The notes: generated by a model from the letters alone, not told the origin. A stretch of 64,000 nucleotides of DNA from Bacillus thuringiensis (GCF_022095615.2 NZ_CP155559.1:4337501-4401500); one strand, 5' to 3'; shown: positions 19,331 through 28,191, numbered from the stretch's first letter. A program made the numbers and translations.

Positions 19331-20014
19331 CTATAGTGTAATACTTTCTCCAGCTTCTAATACTTTCCCTGTACAGTTTTGTAGCTTTTCTACAAATTGA
19401 TATGGATCTTGTTCAATTACTGGGAACGTATTGTAATGCATCGGTACAGCAGTTTTCGCCTGAACCCATTTCGCTGCTAAAACAGCATCTTCTGGTCCCA
19501 TTGTGAAATTATCACCAATTGGTAAAAATGCTACATCAATGTTATTTAGTTCCCCAATTAATTTCATATCAGAGAATAAAGCAGTATCTCCTGCATGGTA
19601 TACAGTTTTCTCTTCTGCTGTAAATAAAATACCCGCTGGCATACCTGTATATGTAATCGTCTTATTTTCTTCATCAATATAACTAGAACCATGGAATGCT
19701 TGTGTAAACTTCACTTTACCGAAGTCAAATTCATGCGAACCACCAATATGCATCGGATGTGTATTTACACCTTGCCAACTTAAAAATGTCGCTAGTTCAA
19801 ATGGCGCTACAACAACCGCATTATTTTTCTTTGCAAGCTCTACTGTATCTCCAACATGATCTCCATGTCCATGCGATAAAAGAATTGCATCTACTTTTAC
19901 ATCTTTAGCCTTTAAATCCGTTATCGGATTTCCAGTTAAAAATGGATCAATTAAAATCACTTTTCCATTCGTTTCAATCTTTACAACTGAATGTCCATGA
20001 TAAGATACTTTCAT
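19331..20014 (-). CDS. ytkL: metallo-beta-lactamase fold hydrolase (UPF0173, YtkL)
   Basis: 227 residues, the standard length of UPF0173. Metal-binding motif [12 protein letters not shown] is at about residues 46-57, with further ligands in [13 protein letters not shown] and the C-terminal VPMHYNTFP. It starts [13 protein letters not shown] as in family members. A Zn-dependent hydrolase with unknown substrate, cytoplasmic. Divergent from the M24 dipeptidase gene. Confidence 0.93.
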   Translation of the reverse strand: MKVSYHGHSVVKIETNGKVILIDPFLTGNPITDLKAKDVKVDAILLSHGHGDHVGDTVELAKKNNAVVVAPFELATFLSWQGVNTHPMHIGGSHEFDFGKVKFTQAFHGSSYIDEENKTITYTGMPAGILFTAEEKTVYHAGDTALFSDMKLIGELNNIDVAFLPIGDNFTMGPEDAVLAAKWVQAKTAVPMHYNTFPVIEQDPYQFVEKLQNCTGKVLEAGESITL

Positions 20015-20163
20015 TATTACATTCCTCCCCTATTCACATTCTCACTTTTTATTCTACATGATTTTTCAATTCCCTGTCTTTTCTAACATCTATTTACTTG
20101 TCATAACGCTTTCCTCCGATGTAAAGTTATATTTGTAATTAAATATCTCGGGGGTGCCAATCG

Positions 20164-21261
20164 ATGAATGCTAGATTAGAAACTTTAATGCAATGGCTAA
20201 AAGAAAAAAATGTAGAAGCTGCGTTCTTAACTTCTACACCAAACGTCTTCTACATGACAAACTTCCACTGTGAACCACACGAAAGACTTCTTGGTATGTT
20301 TGTATTCCAAGAAAAAGAGCCTATTTTAATTTGTCCTAAAATGGAAGAAGGTCAAGCACGTAACGCTGGCTGGGCACATGAAATTATCGGATTTACTGAT
20401 ACTGACAGACCATGGGATATGATTGCAAAAGCAATTAAAGACCGTGGTATCAATGCAAATGCAGTTGCAATTGAAAAAGAGCATTTAAACGTAGAGCGCT
20501 ACGAAGAATTAACAAAACTATTCCCAAACGCAACTTTCAAATCAGCTGAGGAGAAAGTTCGTGAACTTCGTTTAATTAAAGATGAAAAAGAACTTTCTAT
20601 TTTACGCGAAGCAGCTAAAATGGCAGACTATGCTGTTGAAGTTGGTGTAAATGCAATTAAAGAAGATCGCAGCGAGCTAGAAGTATTAGCAATTATTGAA
20701 CACGAATTAAAAACAAAGGGCATACATAAAATGTCATTTGATACGATGGTATTAGCAGGTGCAAACTCTGCCCTTCCACACGGTATTCCAGGTGCAAATA
20801 AAATGAAACGCGGCGATTTCGTACTATTTGATTTAGGTGTAATCATTGACGGTTACTGCTCTGATATTACACGTACAGTAGCATTCGGCGAACTTTCTGA
20901 AGAACAAACTCGCATTTACAACACTGTACTTGCTGGACAACTACAAGCAGTTGAAGCATGTAAACCAGGTGTTACACTTGGCGCAATCGACAACGCTGCT
21001 CGTTCTGTTATTGCAGATGCAGGTTACGGCGACTTCTTCCCGCACCGCCTTGGTCACGGACTTGGAATTAGCGTACACGAATATCCAGATGTAAAAGCTG
21101 GTAACGAGTCACCATTAAGAGAAGGTATGGTCTTCACAATCGAGCCAGGTATTTACGTACCAAACGTAGGTGGCGTTCGTATTGAAGATGATATTTACAT
21201 CACAAAAGATGGATCAGAAATTTTAACGAAATTCCCGAAAGAATTACAATTTGTGAAATAA
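20164..21261 (+). CDS. M24B family Xaa-Pro dipeptidase
   Basis: 365 residues, ATG behind GGGGGTG. N-terminal creatinase-like domain (about 1-135) and C-terminal pita-bread metallopeptidase. Metal ligands are visible in FDLGVIIDGYCSDITRT (two Asp), FFPHRLGHGLGISVHE (His), MVFTIEPGIY (Glu) and VRIEDDIYI (Glu). It cleaves dipeptides with C-terminal proline. The sequence resembles B. subtilis YkvY/PepQ-type enzymes; the exact symbol is uncertain. Transcribed alone, with its own terminator. Confidence 0.92.
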   Translation: MNARLETLMQWLKEKNVEAAFLTSTPNVFYMTNFHCEPHERLLGMFVFQEKEPILICPKMEEGQARNAGWAHEIIGFTDTDRPWDMIAKAIKDRGINANAVAIEKEHLNVERYEELTKLFPNATFKSAEEKVRELRLIKDEKELSILREAAKMADYAVEVGVNAIKEDRSELEVLAIIEHELKTKGIHKMSFDTMVLAGANSALPHGIPGANKMKRGDFVLFDLGVIIDGYCSDITRTVAFGELSEEQTRIYNTVLAGQLQAVEACKPGVTLGAIDNAARSVIADAGYGDFFPHRLGHGLGISVHEYPDVKAGNESPLREGMVFTIEPGIYVPNVGGVRIEDDIYITKDGSEILTKFPKELQFVK

Positions 21262-21262
21262 G

Positions 21263-21291
21263 AAAAAAGGCAGCGTGATTGCTGCCTTTTT
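21263..21291. terminator. bidirectional terminator after the dipeptidase gene
   Basis: AAAAAAGGCAGC pairs with GCTGCCTTTTT around CGTGATT. It also lies at the 3' end of the convergent lipoprotein gene. Confidence 0.9.
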
Positions 21292-21657
21292 CTATTTCTC
21301 TACTATCATTTTCGCTGGATAACTTTCAAGTATTTTAGAAGACCATACTTTTATTTTATCCCCTGTTTTTAATTGATTATATGCGTCTTTATCCTTAAAG
21401 CTCAGCACTATATCTGATGGATGTTCTTTCTTCATTTGTTGTTCTATATAATGCTGCAACTCTACTTTTGTATTAAACGTTTTATCACCGACAAAAAATA
21501 CCGTGTCATTTCTTACTATGACATACCCTTCTTCAGGTACTTCTTTTACAGTTACTTGCTCTACTTGTTTTGTAGTACACGCTGATAATATGATTAGAAA
21601 TGCACCTAAAAACATAAACATAAACATAAACATAAAAAATTTTATATGCCTATTCAT
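21292..21657 (-). CDS. DUF3221-like lipoprotein
   Basis: 121 residues. The N-terminus is a lipoprotein signal with a hydrophobic core and lipobox LSAC at about residues 25-28, giving a predicted lipidated cysteine. The core is oddly built of alternating Met-Phe (four ATGTTT repeats). The mature part (GYVIVRNDTVFFVGDKTFN, and a C-terminal KIKVWSSKILESYPAKMIVEK) resembles DUF3221, a short extracytoplasmic domain of Bacillus lipoproteins. Function unknown. The next upstream gene on this strand is a broken lipoprotein gene. Confidence 0.75.
   Translation of the reverse strand: MNRHIKFFMFMFMFMFLGAFLIILSACTTKQVEQVTVKEVPEEGYVIVRNDTVFFVGDKTFNTKVELQHYIEQQMKKEHPSDIVLSFKDKDAYNQLKTGDKIKVWSSKILESYPAKMIVEK
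21610..21633 (-). repeat. four-copy ATGTTT hexamer inside a signal peptide
   Basis: AAACAT is repeated four times in tandem on the plus strand, coding MFMFMFMF in the lipoprotein signal core. A hexamer keeps the frame, so slippage would change the length of the hydrophobic core rather than switch the gene off. Confidence 0.85.
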
Positions 21658-21677
21658 TTTTATCCCCTTACTCTATG

Positions 21678-22052
21678 CTATTTCCGCTTTAAAACCATCT
21701 TCTCCTCATACTTATCATCCCATTTAATCACAATCTCTATCGGTTCATCTTTAGATGGGGGTGCGCAACTTACACAAGAAGACTTCATTTCAACCCTTGC
21801 TCCTCTATGACTTTCTGACGTTTGTGTCATTGTACTAAGGGTTTCATTAATAGCAATCTCCAAATTTTGAAATTCTGTATTCCCATCTCCGCCCTTATAC
21901 TGAAACGTAAACACTCCATCTTCACTGTTATCCTTAATATATCCTTTATATTACCCCGTCCAACTTTTACTCTCGCTAGAAAAAGTAACATACGAAATCG
22001 AGCAGCTTCCTAATAAGAAAATACTAATGAAAAAGAATAATGCTCTCTTCAT
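21678..22052 (-). pseudogene. lipoprotein gene interrupted by an in-frame TAA
   Basis: ATG at 22052 lies behind GGAGGG and begins MKRALFFFISIFLLGSCSIS, a textbook lipoprotein signal with lipobox LLGSC. The frame then meets TAA (21951-21953) at codon 34 and continues open in the same frame for 90 codons to 21678 (YKGYIKDNSEDGVFTFQYKGG onwards, ending EEKMVLKRK). No frameshift is needed to join the halves, so a single base change would restore a 124-residue protein. An ATG inside the second half (21914) has no ribosome binding site. The gene appears recently inactivated, or the stop is a sequencing error. Family not recognised. Confidence 0.75.
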
Positions 22053-22146
22053 AAATGGCCCTCCATTCAAAAGCACTTATTTATTGTCTATTTCTTCCTC
22101 TTATTATATTATAAAAATACAGAATTTTCTAAAATAGGAGGTTTAT

Positions 22147-22974
22147 ATGTTACAACAACAGTTAGAAGAAATTCGTAATAATAATTACATAATTAATGAT
22201 GCCCTCAATATCGATTCTTTAAGTTCCAGTATGCTTGAGCATATTGGGGATACTGATAGCTATTTAAGGGATAAAATTATCTACTCTACTTTTTATCATC
22301 TAATCAAGAAGGACTATATTTCACACACACAATTACAGAAACTATTATTAGAAAGCATCAGTGACAAATATTTATTGTATAAGATTCATTCAAATGACGA
22401 AGATGCTGTATTTACCCGTGCATTTACAACATTATTAATTGCGCTCATTATTGATGCTGATACAAATCATAATTTCTTATCACAGCATGATATTTTAGCT
22501 GTAAAAGATCAATTAATTCTATATATGAACAATGAACATGATTTCCGTGGATATGTGCAAGACCACGGCTGGGCACATAGTATCGCTCATGCTTCCGATA
22601 CATTCGAGGCGCTTGTGAATAGTCCTAAACTGGAAACTTTATATTACGAAGAGATACTACAAACTTTATTAAACAAAGTTTGTGTTCATTCCATCTATTA
22701 CAAATACGAAGAAGATGAGCGTCTCGTTTATCCGATTGTCGCAATGCTGCAAAATGGTCTAAAGGAAGAAGTACTCATATTAGCCCTTCATGACTTGGTA
22801 GCTCAATTACCCGCCCAAAAACAAACATTACATATTAAATCGTACGAGTACCTATACGGAAATATAAAATCTTTCTTACGTAGCTTATTTTTCAGATTAC
22901 GCACACTTTCTATATGTAAAGAAACCGAATGCGAAATTGAAAAATTGCTACAAGAGCTTCCAAAATATTATTAA
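22147..22974 (+). CDS. DUF2785 family protein
   Basis: 275 residues, ATG behind AGGAGG. An all-helical cytoplasmic protein; the central stretch DFRGYVQDHGWAHSIAHASD followed by TFEALVNSP is characteristic of DUF2785. Conserved His residues in this stretch suggest a ligand or metal site, but no activity is established. Transcribed alone, ending at a bidirectional terminator. Confidence 0.82.
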   Translation: MLQQQLEEIRNNNYIINDALNIDSLSSSMLEHIGDTDSYLRDKIIYSTFYHLIKKDYISHTQLQKLLLESISDKYLLYKIHSNDEDAVFTRAFTTLLIALIIDADTNHNFLSQHDILAVKDQLILYMNNEHDFRGYVQDHGWAHSIAHASDTFEALVNSPKLETLYYEEILQTLLNKVCVHSIYYKYEEDERLVYPIVAMLQNGLKEEVLILALHDLVAQLPAQKQTLHIKSYEYLYGNIKSFLRSLFFRLRTLSICKETECEIEKLLQELPKYY

Positions 22975-23006
22975 AAAAAGAAGGCTACTTAAAAAGTGCC
23001 TTCTTC
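22973..23006. terminator. bidirectional terminator
   Basis: GAAGGCTACTT pairs (one mismatch) with AAGTGCCTTC, with A and T runs outside. It lies between the DUF2785 gene and the convergent small membrane gene. Confidence 0.85.
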
Positions 23007-23195
23007 TATTTCACTAATATTTAATTGAAATTTCACGATCCAAACTGAGAAAAGGTGGACAAGAAGCGCAAACGCCATACATGCTCCGCTTAAAAAAGTT
23101 AGTATAGGATGCGAATACACGTGCCCTAATCCATAGGATATCGCCACGAAAAACATTGTTATGTAAATATAAATTGCTCCATGTATTTGCCTCAT
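22989..23195 (-). CDS. small two-helix membrane protein
   Basis: 68 residues from the ATG at 23195 (MRQIHGAIYIYITMFFVAIS) directly behind AAAAGGAGG. Two hydrophobic segments (IYIYITMFFVAISYGLG and TFLSGACMAFALLVHLF) with a short loop, then a polar tail ending EIEEGTF. No family recognised. Upstream lies the anti-sigma gene in the same direction. Confidence 0.7.
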   Translation of the reverse strand: MRQIHGAIYIYITMFFVAISYGLGHVYSHPILTFLSGACMAFALLVHLFSVWIVKFQLNISEIEEGTF

Positions 23196-23258
23196 ATGAA
23201 CCTCCTTTTCCCATATTATAACATAAATTTTCTGATTATTCACATTAATCGTTTGTAA

Positions 23259-24272
23259 TCAATATTTCTCAACTGTTACACCTCTAATAGCTGCCTTAAT
23301 ATATGGTGCCCCTTGTAAACTTTGTAAATCCTCTGTTTTGCCTGTTACAACTACACCGTATATTGGTAGGTCTTTTGGTTCGGTATTTTTTATTTCATTA
23401 TAGTTTGTCCTAAAATACTCTTGAAATCCCCCTTTATTTTCACTTAAAGATTTCATAGATCCAAGAAATCCCGCTGAGTTTCCTTTAATATCCTCGTACT
23501 CGTCTTCCTTCTTATCAGCATAACTACCCTCAAAACCAAAAATATTCATTGATACCTCTGCATTTAACACCGCTCCAGTTTCAGGTTCTGCTAGTCCAGT
23601 ATACGTCTCTGCTTTCGTTTCATCATATGTATCTACCCAAAGCCACACAGGTCGTATTCTTTCAGGGAGCATTTTTACTACTTCCTCCGCTGTATATGCC
23701 TTATCAAAAGATAGAGCTACCTCTGCGACTTTATTCTGCAATTCACTAATTCTCTCTAAATCATTCACATAGTTTAAATACTTTACAAAAGGTAAATAAA
23801 ACCGCATTTCTCTTTGCATTGTCTGTCTATTATAATCTTGCTTTGTCGCAAATTCTGATTGTTTATTTATATTCTCTTCTTCTAAACCTGTATTTCCGTT
23901 ATCATTTTTTTGACTATAACCCAAAATCGAATACTCATAAATTTCATCAATCCATTTAACTGGTTGTCCTTGAATGTTTTTATAGGAACTGTACATCATT
24001 GTACCGCTAGCTATTCCCATACTTAGTTTTGTATGTCCATTAAAAATAATATTAGGCCCTTGAACACTGTGTCTTAAATATACTCTCTGATCCATTTCTC
24101 GCTTATTCTTCTCGTTAAAATAAATTAACAAACTCATACTCCCTGTAATCAAGACTAATGTCACAACTACTGAGATCACGAGATTTCGCCAAAACTGCTT
24201 CCTCTTTGCCTTCTTCATCAAAGTCTTCATCTGCTTATCATCCATATTCAAATCAAAGTCCTTCCGACTCAT
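23259..24272 (-). CDS. anti-sigma factor, membrane-anchored
   Basis: 337 residues from the ATG at 24272 behind AGGAGGAG. A basic N-terminal stretch in the cytoplasm (KQMKTLMKKAKRKQFWRN, about 17-34) precedes one membrane segment (LVISVVVTLVLITGSMSLLIY), followed by a roughly 280-residue outer domain. The two-part layout matches the sigma factor regulator N- and C-terminal domains (PF13800, PF13791). It overlaps the end of the ECF sigma gene by 20 bases, so the two are translationally coupled and the protein very probably holds that sigma factor inactive. Confidence 0.85.
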   Translation of the reverse strand: MSRKDFDLNMDDKQMKTLMKKAKRKQFWRNLVISVVVTLVLITGSMSLLIYFNEKNKREMDQRVYLRHSVQGPNIIFNGHTKLSMGIASGTMMYSSYKNIQGQPVKWIDEIYEYSILGYSQKNDNGNTGLEEENINKQSEFATKQDYNRQTMQREMRFYLPFVKYLNYVNDLERISELQNKVAEVALSFDKAYTAEEVVKMLPERIRPVWLWVDTYDETKAETYTGLAEPETGAVLNAEVSMNIFGFEGSYADKKEDEYEDIKGNSAGFLGSMKSLSENKGGFQEYFRTNYNEIKNTEPKDLPIYGVVVTGKTEDLQSLQGAPYIKAAIRGVTVEKY

Positions 24273-24762
24273 CGTTTCTCCTCCTATACAATTTTTTAAA
24301 TTGATTTCTTGCACGGTACAAACTTGTTTTTACTGCATCTTCTTTCATACTTAATAAAATGGTAATTTCCTTATAAGATAATTCATATTCATATTTCAAC
24401 AGTAAAATATGACGATAATCCTCCGTCATCGTCTCCAATATTTCTTGTACCTCGCCTTGTAATTCACTTGTTAAAAGCAACTCATCTAATGACTTTTGAC
24501 CAATAAGAACGACAGATTCAATCGCAATGGGATTTAGTCTTTTTTCTTTCCGGTGTAAATCTCGGTGCTGATTGATCGCAACTCTAAAGAGCCACGGTGT
24601 TAAATGCTCTAACGGTATTTCCTCCATAAGTAATAAAGCTTTGTACAACGTATCTTGCACAATATCTTCCGCTTCTTTTCTATCTGCTCCAATCTTAATT
24701 AAGTATCCAAATACAGCTTTTGATTTCTCTATTAATAATGTTTCAAACGTATCATGGCTCAT
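24253..24762 (-). CDS. ECF-type RNA polymerase sigma factor
   Basis: 169 residues, ATG behind GAAAGGAGAG. Region 2 is visible as ADRKEAEDIVQDTLYKALLL with TPWLFRVAINQHRD, and region 4 as TEDYRHILLLKYEYELSYKE with KEDAVKTSLYRARNQFK. Regions 1 and 3 are absent, as in ECF factors. The overlapping downstream gene encodes its anti-sigma. Bacillus ECF genes are often autoregulated, but I could not fix a promoter with confidence in the 80 bases upstream. Confidence 0.92.
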   Translation of the reverse strand: MSHDTFETLLIEKSKAVFGYLIKIGADRKEAEDIVQDTLYKALLLMEEIPLEHLTPWLFRVAINQHRDLHRKEKRLNPIAIESVVLIGQKSLDELLLTSELQGEVQEILETMTEDYRHILLLKYEYELSYKEITILLSMKEDAVKTSLYRARNQFKKLYRRRNDESEGL

Positions 24763-24837
24763 TCTGCTCTCCTTTCTATATACTCAACGTTTGAGAGCGT
24801 AAAATGTATACAACTTTTCTTAAATTTTTTTCAAAAT

Positions 24838-24868
24838 AAAAAGCACACCTATTTTGATGCGCTTCTCT
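24838..24868 (-). terminator. weak terminator after the DUF6176 gene
   Basis: On the minus strand AAGCGCATC pairs with G-U pairs to GGTGTGCTT, followed by TTTATTTT. Confidence 0.55.
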
Positions 24869-24884
24869 CCAACATACTATTCTA

Positions 24885-25229
24885 TTATTTCATCGCTTCC
24901 TTCACAACATCTTGAATCATAACGACTTCTGTTTTCATATCAACAGAGGGTGCTTCTTCATCAATACACTCATACCAAAATGCTAAGTGCTTTTTATCAA
25001 TTTCATGATGAGAATTTTCGACAAGAGCCCCGCCTTCTCCTTGCACAGAATACCAATATAAGTACTCTTCTCCACCTCTTATTTCCCGGAAAATTGTCTC
25101 AACGTACATCTTTTCGTCGTTTAGTGTCAAAAGTACTTCTTTCATATTGTCATTAAGAAGCTGCATCCATTCATCTACACGATGACCTTTACCTTGTTTC
25201 ACTTTAAATCTCGTTAACTCTACATTCAT
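24885..25229 (-). CDS. DUF6176 family protein
   Basis: 114 residues, starting MNVELTRFKVKQGKGHRVDEW, a ferredoxin-like (dimeric alpha-beta barrel) look with a conserved His- and Trp-containing centre (NSHHEIDKKHLAFWYECID). It recalls DUF6176 proteins; function unknown. Third gene of a tight cupin-GNAT-DUF6176 cluster, two bases after the GNAT stop. Confidence 0.7.
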   Translation of the reverse strand: MNVELTRFKVKQGKGHRVDEWMQLLNDNMKEVLLTLNDEKMYVETIFREIRGGEEYLYWYSVQGEGGALVENSHHEIDKKHLAFWYECIDEEAPSVDMKTEVVMIQDVVKEAMK

Positions 25230-25231
25230 TT

Positions 25232-26020
25232 TTATTCCCCCGTTTTCTTACGTACAAACAAACTATATTCTATTGGATGATTAAAACTTAATTTACTAGC
25301 TAATCGTTGCGAAGGAATATTGTCTACATAACAATCCCAGCACGGTGTAATATTATTTCGCATGCAATGTTCAATAAACCTTGTTGCAACAGCTTGGGCT
25401 AATCCTTTCCCTTGGTATACTTTATGCGTCACAATATCAATTTCAGCAAATCCATTTCCGTTAAATATCGAAACACATTCAGCTACAATTATCCCATCTT
25501 GTTCTATACAAAATCCAAATCCACCGTTCAAAAATGTTTCTTTTGATCCCCAATATTCTTTGTAATACTCCTCTGTAAATTCACTGCTTCGTTCTATACC
25601 ACTTTTATCAATACGCTTCACTTCATATGTATTTTTGTTTGAATCTCGTTTTCTCTCTTCAGAAATTTCTCGTTGGAACTTCATTCGAGGCATGTTCCGA
25701 AGTGCATTACTAAAACGCACTTCAATCATCATTTCCCACTCTTCACTTGAAGTGAAGAGTGTAAATCTCTTCTCTGTTTTTTCAATAGCCATTTTTAAAT
25801 ACGCAAATAAATCTTCGTTATAATTTTGATCATCCGTATCACCAAATAAATAATAGATACCGTTCGCTGTACGAATTAGTCCTGCTGTTAACTTCTCGTT
25901 GGCAAAAATCTCACCATCTATCATTTGGTCACATACCGCATAAGCAAACGTCGTCGTTCTTGTATGACTTTCTAAAATCGGAAGGATTTTTCTATACTCG
26001 GCTACAGATAATTTTTTCAT
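25232..26020 (-). CDS. GNAT family acetyltransferase
   Basis: 262 residues. The C-terminal half holds a GNAT fold: ECVSIFNGNGFAEIDIVT (strands 4 and 5), the acetyl-CoA loop VYQGKGLAQAVATRFIEHC, and a C-terminal CYVDNIPSQRLASKLSFNH. The N-terminal half (about 120 residues) is a poorly conserved second domain, as in GNAT_acetyltr_2 proteins. The acceptor is unknown. The start overlaps the cupin stop by four bases. Confidence 0.85.
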   Translation of the reverse strand: MKKLSVAEYRKILPILESHTRTTTFAYAVCDQMIDGEIFANEKLTAGLIRTANGIYYLFGDTDDQNYNEDLFAYLKMAIEKTEKRFTLFTSSEEWEMMIEVRFSNALRNMPRMKFQREISEERKRDSNKNTYEVKRIDKSGIERSSEFTEEYYKEYWGSKETFLNGGFGFCIEQDGIIVAECVSIFNGNGFAEIDIVTHKVYQGKGLAQAVATRFIEHCMRNNITPCWDCYVDNIPSQRLASKLSFNHPIEYSLFVRKKTGE

Positions 26021-26349
26021 AATTGCTCCACTTTAATCGTATCAGCCTCTATATTTTCAAAACAAAGATTTACTGTTCTCTTTAATGCTCTCGTTCTATG
26101 GATTGTGCACGCTGGAATTAAGATAGAATCATTTGGCTTTAAAACCTCTGTTTCTCCATCTTCAAAATCAATAAGTAATTCTCCCTCTAACACAATAAAT
26201 AATTCATCCGAATTAGAATGATAGTGCCAATCATATTCACCAGTAAATACGGTGATTCGTAAGCAATGACTATTTACATTTGAAACGACAAAGTTTTTAT
26301 GTTGATCTTGAATACCCTTTGTTAATTCTATTAAGTTCACAGTTTCCAT
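26017..26349 (-). CDS. cupin domain protein
   Basis: 110 residues from the ATG at 26349 (METVNLIELTKG), preferred because the upstream ATG abuts its ribosome binding site. A single cupin barrel with motif 1 as DWHYHSNSDELFIVLEGELL and motif 2 as LKPNDSILIPACTIHRTRA; the metal-binding His and Glu residues are present. A sugar isomerase, dioxygenase or small-molecule sensor is possible. First gene of the cupin-GNAT-DUF6176 cluster. Confidence 0.82.
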   Translation of the reverse strand: METVNLIELTKGIQDQHKNFVVSNVNSHCLRITVFTGEYDWHYHSNSDELFIVLEGELLIDFEDGETEVLKPNDSILIPACTIHRTRALKRTVNLCFENIEADTIKVEQL

Positions 26350-26393
26350 CTTTCGTCTCATCCTTTCATTAGTCGTTCTTCTGAAAAATCACC

Positions 26394-26819
26394 TTAATCT
26401 CCACCACCTCCGCAATCTCCTCCACCATCACTTGAGCTACTACAATCACTGCTACTGTAGTCACCGAATCCACTTGATGAGCTTGAATAATAAGACGAAT
26501 TTCTTTTCTTTTTTTGCCTTTTTTCTCCACCATTCTTATTAGTTGATAGTAATGTTCCAAACACTAAAACATGTACTAAAATAGCTACCATTAAAAAAAT
26601 AATAAGTACAAATACATGCAAAGATAAATTTGAAACTGGTAACTTAATTAAGTTAATAAAAATAATACCCATGACAATAAAATACATAACATTCGCCGCA
26701 TCTATTAAACCACTTTCAATTTTAGACCTAGGTCTCTTTTTCATAACTACTAACTCATGTTTACTCCTTATTACTCCTCTTTGTTTTTTGTGCTTCTTCC
26801 GCTTACTTTTTCTTCCCAA
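26394..26819 (-). CDS. membrane protein with Ser/Gly/Cys-rich tail
   Basis: 141 residues. A very basic N-terminus (MGRKSKRKKHKKQRG), two membrane segments (AANVMYFIVMGIIFINLIK and LHVFVLIIFLMVAILVHVLV), a second basic patch (GGEKRQKKKR), then a low-complexity tail of Ser, Tyr, Asp and Gly, with two Cys, ending GGGDCGGGGD. No family recognised. A 63-codon frame overlapping the tail in another phase is a shadow. It lies 45 bases upstream of the cupin gene and could be co-transcribed. Confidence 0.7.
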   Translation of the reverse strand: MGRKSKRKKHKKQRGVIRSKHELVVMKKRPRSKIESGLIDAANVMYFIVMGIIFINLIKLPVSNLSLHVFVLIIFLMVAILVHVLVFGTLLSTNKNGGEKRQKKKRNSSYYSSSSSGFGDYSSSDCSSSSDGGGDCGGGGD

Positions 26820-26914
26820 TCTAATCCCCCTTCCTAAATATCATATAATTCTAAATTATCACAATCACCACTTATTAACAGTAATACACAACATTTTCAC
26901 AATTTATTTCCTTA

Positions 26915-26946
26915 TAAAAAAGACCCTCCTCATAAAGGAAGGTCTC
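26915..26946 (-). terminator. terminator of ald
   Basis: On the minus strand GACCTTCCT pairs with AGGAGGGTC (one G-U) around TTATG and is followed by six T residues. Confidence 0.85.
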
Positions 26947-26959
26947 GAATGTATTTCTA

Positions 26960-28093
26960 TTATGATAAAGCAGGAGCTTTTTCAAGTAGCTCTTTTGCAT
27001 CAGCGTATTGTAAGCCGTGAGCTTCTGCAACTGCTTCGAATGTTACATAGCCATCTAATGTGTTAATACCTTTTAGTAATGCAGTGTTGCCTAAGCAAGC
27101 GTCTTTGTAGCCTTTGTTCGCAATTTGTACTGCATATGGTACTGTTACGTTTGTTAATGCAAGAGTTGATGTACGTGGCACCGCGCCTGGCATATTAGCA
27201 ACTGCATAATGAACAACGCCATATTTTTCGTAAGTTGGGTTGTCATGAGTTGTAATACGGTCAGTTGTTTCGAAAATACCACCTTGGTCAATCGCGATAT
27301 CTACAACGACAGAACCTGGTTCCATTGATTGAATCATTTCTTCTGTTACAAGTTTTGGCGCTTTTGCACCTGGAATTAATACCGCACCAATAACAAGGTC
27401 AGATTCTTTTACAGCTTCTGCAATGTTGTATGGATTAGACATTAACGTTTTTACTTGATTACCGAAAATGTCATCTAATTGACGAAGACGTTCTGCACTT
27501 AAGTCGATGATTGTTACATCTGCACCTAAACCTACTGCAATCTTCGCTGCATTTGTACCAGCTTGACCACCGCCGATAATTGTTACTTTGCCGCGTTTTA
27601 CCCCTGGAACGCCTGCAAGTAAAATACCTTTACCACCTTTGTTTTTCTCAAGGAATTGTGCACCGATTTGTGCAGACATACGACCAGCTACTTCACTCAT
27701 AGGTGCAAGTAATGGTAAAGAACGATTTTCTAATTGTACTGTTTCGTATGCAATTGATGCAACTTTGTTATCAATTAATGCTTTCGTTAATTCTGGTTCT
27801 GGAGCTAAGTGTAAGTATGTGAATAAAATTAAACCTTCGCGGAAATAGCCGTATTCACTTGCAACTGGCTCTTTTACCTTCATAACCATATCTTGATTCC
27901 ATGCTTCTTCAGCAGTTTCAACAAGTTTTGCACCAGCTTGTACGTATTCTTCATCTGTAAAGCCAGATCCTAAACCTGCTCCTTTTTGAACAAAAACTTC
28001 ATGACCATTTTGTACTAAATGTACTGCTCCCGCTGGCGTCATTGCCACGCGGTTTTCATTGTTTTTAATTTCTGTTGGAATACCGATACGCAT
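26960..28093 (-). CDS. ald: alanine dehydrogenase
   Basis: 377 residues, ATG behind AAGGGGG. It interconverts L-alanine with pyruvate and ammonia using NAD. Signatures: [20 protein letters not shown] at the N-terminus, [17 protein letters not shown], and the NAD-binding [21 protein letters not shown]. The substrate residues Arg15 and Lys75 of the family lie in visible conserved stretches. In Bacillus the enzyme supports alanine use and sporulation. A CcpA-like box is in the leader. Confidence 0.97.
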   Translation of the reverse strand: MRIGIPTEIKNNENRVAMTPAGAVHLVQNGHEVFVQKGAGLGSGFTDEEYVQAGAKLVETAEEAWNQDMVMKVKEPVASEYGYFREGLILFTYLHLAPEPELTKALIDNKVASIAYETVQLENRSLPLLAPMSEVAGRMSAQIGAQFLEKNKGGKGILLAGVPGVKRGKVTIIGGGQAGTNAAKIAVGLGADVTIIDLSAERLRQLDDIFGNQVKTLMSNPYNIAEAVKESDLVIGAVLIPGAKAPKLVTEEMIQSMEPGSVVVDIAIDQGGIFETTDRITTHDNPTYEKYGVVHYAVANMPGAVPRTSTLALTNVTVPYAVQIANKGYKDACLGNTALLKGINTLDGYVTFEAVAEAHGLQYADAKELLEKAPALS

Positions 28094-28138
28094 TATTAGT
28101 TCCCCCTTGAGTTATGAAATGACCCCTGAATCATTTTT

Positions 28139-28152
28139 TAAAGCGCTTTCTA
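28139..28152. promoter_or_regulatory. cre-like CcpA box in the ald leader
   Basis: TAAAGCGCTTTCTA contains the palindromic core AAAGCGCTTT of the catabolite-responsive element. It lies about 10 bases past the candidate -10 box, a roadblock position that would give glucose repression of ald. Confidence 0.5.
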
Positions 28153-28161
28153 CGCTCTTAT

Positions 28162-28191
28162 ATTTTAACATAATATCTCAATATTTGACAA
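28162..28191 (-). promoter_or_regulatory. sigma-A-type promoter for ald
   Basis: TTGTCA (28186-28191) and TAAAAT (28162-28167) on the minus strand, 18 bases apart, about 70 bases before the ald start. Confidence 0.5.

Noticed and set aside
26369..26560. 63-codon frame overlapping the tail of the membrane protein at 26394-26819
   Set aside because: The repetitive Ser/Gly codons of the real gene leave another frame open; no ribosome binding site.
26671..27066. 131-codon plus-strand frame across the ald end and the neighbouring gene
   Set aside because: Overlaps two well supported minus-strand genes and the ald terminator; no start signal.
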